In this document: in pieces, positions 59,826 through 64,000 of the stretch | How positions within the stretch are numbered: the stretch's first letter is position 1 | How the letters are laid out: the number at the start of each line of letters is the position of its first letter | NCBI RefSeq assembly: GCF_002288925.2 | Contig: NW_022098037.1 | Coordinates: 6,985,524 to 7,049,523, forward strand | Reading direction: 5' to 3' | Origin: Delphinapterus leucas | Taxonomy: Eukaryota > Chordata > Mammalia > Artiodactyla > Monodontidae | DNA: 64,000 bases | Made by a program: the position numbers and the translations under genes | The notes under the pieces: model-generated | Seen by the model: the letters and a program-made list of their open reading frames with translations, nothing else | Told to the model about the DNA's origin: nothing | Databases searched by the model: none

Positions 59826-61240
59826 AGTAAAGAAGACACTGTATCTCTCTGTATTTCTTACAACTGCATGTGAATTTACAATTATCTCAAAAACAAAACA
59901 AAACAACCCAAACCTTAATGAACAGGGCCAGTTATTCTCTAAAGCTCCCTAGTTACCCCTGGGAGAAGATCAGTCTGAAGGAAGTCCAAGGGCTTTATGA
60001 AGTTGCCATTTCCAAATGGGGGATGGAGGCTACAAACTATTTAGTAGTCAGGTGCCCTGTACCCCACTTGCCCTCAGACCTATCAAGTCCTGAAGGGCTT
60101 TGAGTTGAGCACATACAAATTATACCTTTTATAAAAAGGAGCCCTTTCAGGTAGATGAATTAGGAAAAGTGGTTTTCTCTAGGCTTTGTAGGTAGATAGT
60201 GTCTGTGTGAGGAACAAAAGTATGGCACCCCGTCCTCGGGTACTTGCACCCACACAGGCTGAAAGAGGAGTAAAGGCTAGATTTCACCATCATCCTTCCC
60301 CTCAGCCCTGCACTCGTGTGTAAGGCCTCACCTGAACGCAGCGGCCCCCGCCTGAGTATTTGCCATCTCACTTCAAAGGGCTGACAGCTATGTTTCTACT
60401 CACTTGCTTATGTTGAAGCATTCCTTGTGTGTGTAGCAAAAACTTAATTTTTTTGTTAATTTTCTTAAATGAGTCAATGTAAGTAAAGAGTGTGTGGTCC
60501 ATTCTTCACAAAAATTAGTTCATTCTCCACAAACATCTCCTCCTTTGGGGTTTGTTCCTAGGGGAAGTTTTTGTCAGATACACTCTTTTTTTCCCTGGAG
60601 AGTAAAAATAAGGGTCCTCCCCTACACGCAGCCCTCCAGTACTTTGATCATCAGGCAGAAGTACACATTTTCACTAAGACTAATCTGCTGCCTGGAGCGG
60701 GGGTGCAGTTACGGCCTGTCAGGGTCCCCTCTTGCCTTATGTGTCTATAAGTGTATTTGCATCTGTTATTGCCTTTGATTTCTTTTTCACAATGCTGTGA
60801 GCTCCTTGTGTGTTCCTCACACCTGCATGCTGTCGTGCCAAAGTGGCACAGACACACATTTTACTGGTGACACGCAGCAAGAAGCAAAGCATGGTTTCCT
60901 GGGGAAGCCTCCGTGAAGAGAGGCAGGAGAATGCATTGGTACCCTGGGCTGCCACCATCCGACAGAGAGAAGTGTGCTTGATCGACCAAAGCTGAGTGCA
61001 CACGGGAAAGGGCTTCAGGGGAAGGAGCCCACTCTGTACTGCTCGACGGATTTATAGGAAAAGCATGGCAGAGAAGATCTGGTGTAGTATGTAATATTGG
61101 GCATCTCCTGGTTGAGGAAGCAGACTTGTTCAAAGGCAGAGCCTCCAGAGCTCAGCCCCTGGCATAAGGCTGTTCTTCCCTCAAGTGAACACAGACCCTC
61201 TCAGCCAGCCTCTTGCCAAACTACCGCAAGGGAGGCTGGG
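59826..61240. other. Intergenic, nothing recognised
   Basis: No known repeat or gene. Confidence 0.5.
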
Positions 61241-61244
61241 GTTG

Positions 61245-61310
61245 TCTCTCCTCTGGCACCAAGTAGGTAATTGGGCACTCAGTAAGCGTTGAATGAATAG
61301 AACTATTATT
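61245..61310 (+). mobile_element. L2 3' end fragment
   Basis: GTAATTGGGCACTCAGTAAGC and GTTGAATGAATAGAAC. Confidence 0.6.
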
Positions 61311-62280
61311 GTTAGGAGGAAACTCGTGTTGATTTCATTTAAATTTGCTCTCCTCCCACATGCTAGCTATGGCAAGGCCCCTTAGGGGTAGATGATGAGC
61401 TGGGCAGGGTCGGGGATTTTCTGTGCCTGCCCACTTCACAGGGAAGGGAGTGGGCCAATTAGCTACAGTGGGTTATTTTTGCACCTAGATCCCTAGAATG
61501 AAAAACAAATTAACTTCTTTTTCTTGCTGGGTAGAAGACATAGCCTCTGGAGAGACATAGGTGCAGAGCAACTAGGTGGCACAGTTTTCTGTTCTGTGTC
61601 ATAGCTTGGGCAGAGCAGCCCCTACTATGCCCAGGAGAACCTTGTGACCATTCTGGGAGAGGTCTAGTGAGGTATGGCAATAACGTTGTCTCGACCAAAA
61701 CATCGGGGCACGTGGCAGCCATATGGAAACTGTTCAGTGCTCCTTTGGAGATAAATGAAGGGGGAAAACCCACAAGGATCCATCAGAAAGATGAGTTTCT
61801 TATGAGCCCTGAGGCCCAAGCATCCCCAGAAGTTCCGGACCTGCTACTCTGGACTCAACATGGAGCAGGAAGGGGCTCTGAGGGGGGCAGTGCGTGGGAA
61901 GAGCCCACACCACAGAATGGCAGGCTCCCACAGCTGCAGTGACTGCTGGCAGGCCTCAGGGGTGACGGGAGGGGTTGCATCTTTTGGGGTCAGAGATGGC
62001 AGGGTTCAGTGTGAGGGGTTCTTGCCACAGCAGGCTGGCAAACACACTCCTGGGGAGGAAGGAGCTGCATTTTCTTCCATGAGCAGCAGGAGGCACTGCA
62101 GCTTGAGAAGGAAGAGGATGTGGTTCTGAGCATTGGGCAAGCCTTTTTTTTTCTCCCTTAAACTTAAGAGACTCCTAGGGTGGGATGGATCTGTGACCCC
62201 CCCCCCCCCAGTGATGGTTGGACCCATGGACTTGCCACGACCTTCTCTGCTGAGGGACAATATGGTCCACTTACGGCTAC
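61311..62280. other. Intergenic, nothing recognised
   Basis: Unique sequence; a short C run lies at about 62199-62210. Confidence 0.5.
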
Positions 62281-62292
62281 TACTACCACCAC

Positions 62293-62650
62293 TGGGACAC
62301 CCCTGGTGGCGCAGTGGTTAAGAATCCACCTGCCAATGCAGGGGACATAGGTTTGAGCCCTGGTCTGGGAAGATCCCACATGCCGTGGAGCAACTAAGCC
62401 CGTGTGCCACAACTACTGAGCCTGCGCTCTAGAGCCCACGTGCCGCAGCTACTGAGCCTGCGTGCCACAACTACTGAAGCCTGCGTGCCTAGAGCCCATG
62501 CGCCGTGACAAGAGAAGACACTGCAATGAGAAGCCCATGCACTGCAACGAAGAGTAGCCCTCGCTCACCGCAACTAGGGAAAGCCTGCGTGGAGCAGCGA
62601 AGACCCAACACAGCCAAAAATAGAAAAATAACATAAAATAAATAAACTTA
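62293..62650 (+). mobile_element. CHR SINE, long form
   Basis: GGACACCCCTGGTGGCGCAG head, AAATAACATAAAATAAATAAA tail. Exact 12-bp target copies TACTACCACCAC at 62281-62292 and 62651-62662. Confidence 0.97.
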
Positions 62651-62694
62651 TACTACCACCACCGCTACTCATGGCTCTTAGCCAGGCACTACGT

Positions 62695-62870
62695 AAAAGC
62701 TGTACAAGGACTTTTCCACTTAACCCTCAAAATAACTCTGTGAGGTAAGTACCACTGCAATTTAGGACTCTGAAGCTTAGTAAGGCCAGATAAATTGTTC
62801 AAAATAAAACAGCTTGGGTGGTATAGCCTGGATCCGAACACAGACCATAAGCTTCACCATTAGTCTGTTT
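62695..62870 (-). mobile_element. MIR relic
   Basis: CAAAATAACTCTGTGAGGTAA, GGTGGTATAGCCTGGATCCG match reverse MIR. Confidence 0.8.
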
Positions 62871-62944
62871 TGCATGTGCCTCAAATGTCTCAACAGACAG
62901 TAATCTATGCAGCCAAGATATCTTCCTTCAGAAAGTGCCATGTG

Positions 62945-63050
62945 GCAGGAGTTGCATTTATCCTGTTCATCACTGTGGTCCCAATGCCTAGGCCAGTGCT
63001 TGGCCCACAGTCAGTACTAGATATGTATTTGTGGAATGAAAACAGGGATA
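62945..63050 (+). mobile_element. L2 3' end
   Basis: CCAATGCCTAGGCCAGTGCTT, GGCCCACAGTCAGTACTAG and TTTGTGGAATGAAAAC. Confidence 0.75.
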
Positions 63051-63466
63051 TGGATATAGCAGGAAACCAGCAGTCTGTCCTGAGACTCTTTCCTAAAGTG
63101 AGCTAGGAATCATATTCCTATATCAGGTCAAGGGAAGGAAGCCGTGGACCATCAGGCTATTAATGTTTTAGTATTTCAGATTCAAAACAAGCATTGTTTT
63201 ATGGTCAAAATGAATTATCCTGACATTCTATCATATCTTATCAGACTCTTCTTTATTCAAAATGTTGTTGGTACTATTACTTAATAAACTGGAGCAAGCA
63301 ATAAATTCCACTGGTCTACAGAGACTGTGGTTGGGTTCCCAGTACCAAAATGATTTTGATTATTGAGTTGGCATGTACCCCTAAACATTCCTAAATCAGT
63401 GGTTGGCAGTGGCAAGATTCTGAGAGAAAAAGAAAAAGAACAGTGCACGCGTGCGTGTGCGCGCAG

Positions 63467-63499
<33 letters not shown>

Positions 63500-64000
63500 C
63501 ACACATCCAGCAGCTTCAAAGCATCTTACACATTAATGGATTCCTTATGGAGTACATGGCTGTAATTGTGAAAGAGGACAAAGAACTAGAAATAACCTTA
63601 TTTCTTTAAACAAAAAAATTTTTTTAATATTCCTTTGAAAAGTCAATTTTTCTGAAGAGAGTAGGAAAAAAAACCATTCCACATAATGGAACTCTTAAAA
63701 ATGTGCGTCGGCGACACAATAGGAAACCAGAATAAATGTAGGCAAGGCAACCACATGAAGCCAAACACAGAGTGAGTTCATCTGTGCTATAACAGTGGAT
63801 GGAGATGGAGAAAACAACCAGGGGGAGGGAGAATGCCAACTCATAGTAAGAAGGCCCGGGGTGGGGGCAGGGGTGCAGTAGGGAGAGGAACATTCTAGAA
63901 TTCAAAACAACAGACTATTCCAATCATATTCTTAAACTCTGTATAATGAAACCTGTTTATATTATCCTTAAATTAATTGTTCGATGTTCACATTCCAGTG
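63051..64000. other. Intergenic end with (CA)n
   Basis: Unique sequence apart from a CG/CA-rich microsatellite at about 63447-63503. Confidence 0.6.

Noticed and set aside
1..64000. tRNA genes suggested by tRNA-like heads with A and B boxes
   Set aside because: All occurrences belong to CHR SINEs with tails and target copies; no free-standing tRNA cloverleaf was seen.
1..64000. CRISPR arrays, operons, bacterial-type signals
   Set aside because: The window is mammalian nuclear DNA; the regular repeats are simple-sequence tracts or SINE-internal units.

Overview
The window looks like nuclear DNA of a whale, most likely a toothed whale. About 29 tRNA-derived SINEs of the CHR type share the head 'TTCCCTGGTGGCGCAGTGGTT'. 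They come in a long form (about 330-370 bp), a short deletion form (about 200 bp, with 'GGAGCGGCTGGGCCC') and an old CHR-1-like form (about 110-220 bp). I saw no ruminant Bov-B or Bov-tA elements. The species call is an inference from repeats only.

The one recognisable protein-coding gene is DRAM1, the p53-inducible lysosomal membrane protein that promotes autophagy. It lies on the + strand. Six coding exons (exons 2-7, 13245-32112) have intact reading frames, GT/AG borders and matching phases, and encode residues 44-238 of an expected 238. Exon 1, with the promoter, start codon and first membrane segment, was not found and should lie upstream of base 1. The 3' UTR probably runs to about 34375.

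Region by region: bases 1-6089 are the 5' two-thirds or more of a LINE-1 on the - strand, including its intact 5' end. It is coding-dead and holds two nested SINEs. At 6.8-8.08 kb lies an RPL27A processed pseudogene (- strand), split by a 640-bp solo LTR and carrying a (TG)n expansion. At 8.1-13.1 kb is a dense pile of SINEs and LINE-1 3' ends in DRAM1 intron 1. A second LINE-1 fragment starts 83 bp after exon 2. The DRAM1 introns hold further SINEs, MIR, L2, MER5A-like and old LINE-1 remnants.

From 34.5 to 64 kb I see no coding gene. This interval holds an RPL9 processed pseudogene (42.88-43.49 kb), a Tigger/MER2-like transposon, a nested old-repeat stack (54.9-57.7 kb), many MIR/L2 relics, simple repeats and long stretches with nothing recognised. 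From memory of human 12q23.2, the next gene (WASHC3) lies tens of kb downstream of DRAM1, which fits.

No operons, CRISPR arrays or genuine tRNA/rRNA genes are present. I found no new biological system. The items most worth a second look are the LTR-split RPL27A pseudogene, two places where a SINE and a LINE-1 share one target site, a LINE-1 promoter region pointing its antisense side at DRAM1, the 3'-truncated LINE-1 beside exon 2, and a weak splice donor in DRAM1 exon 4.
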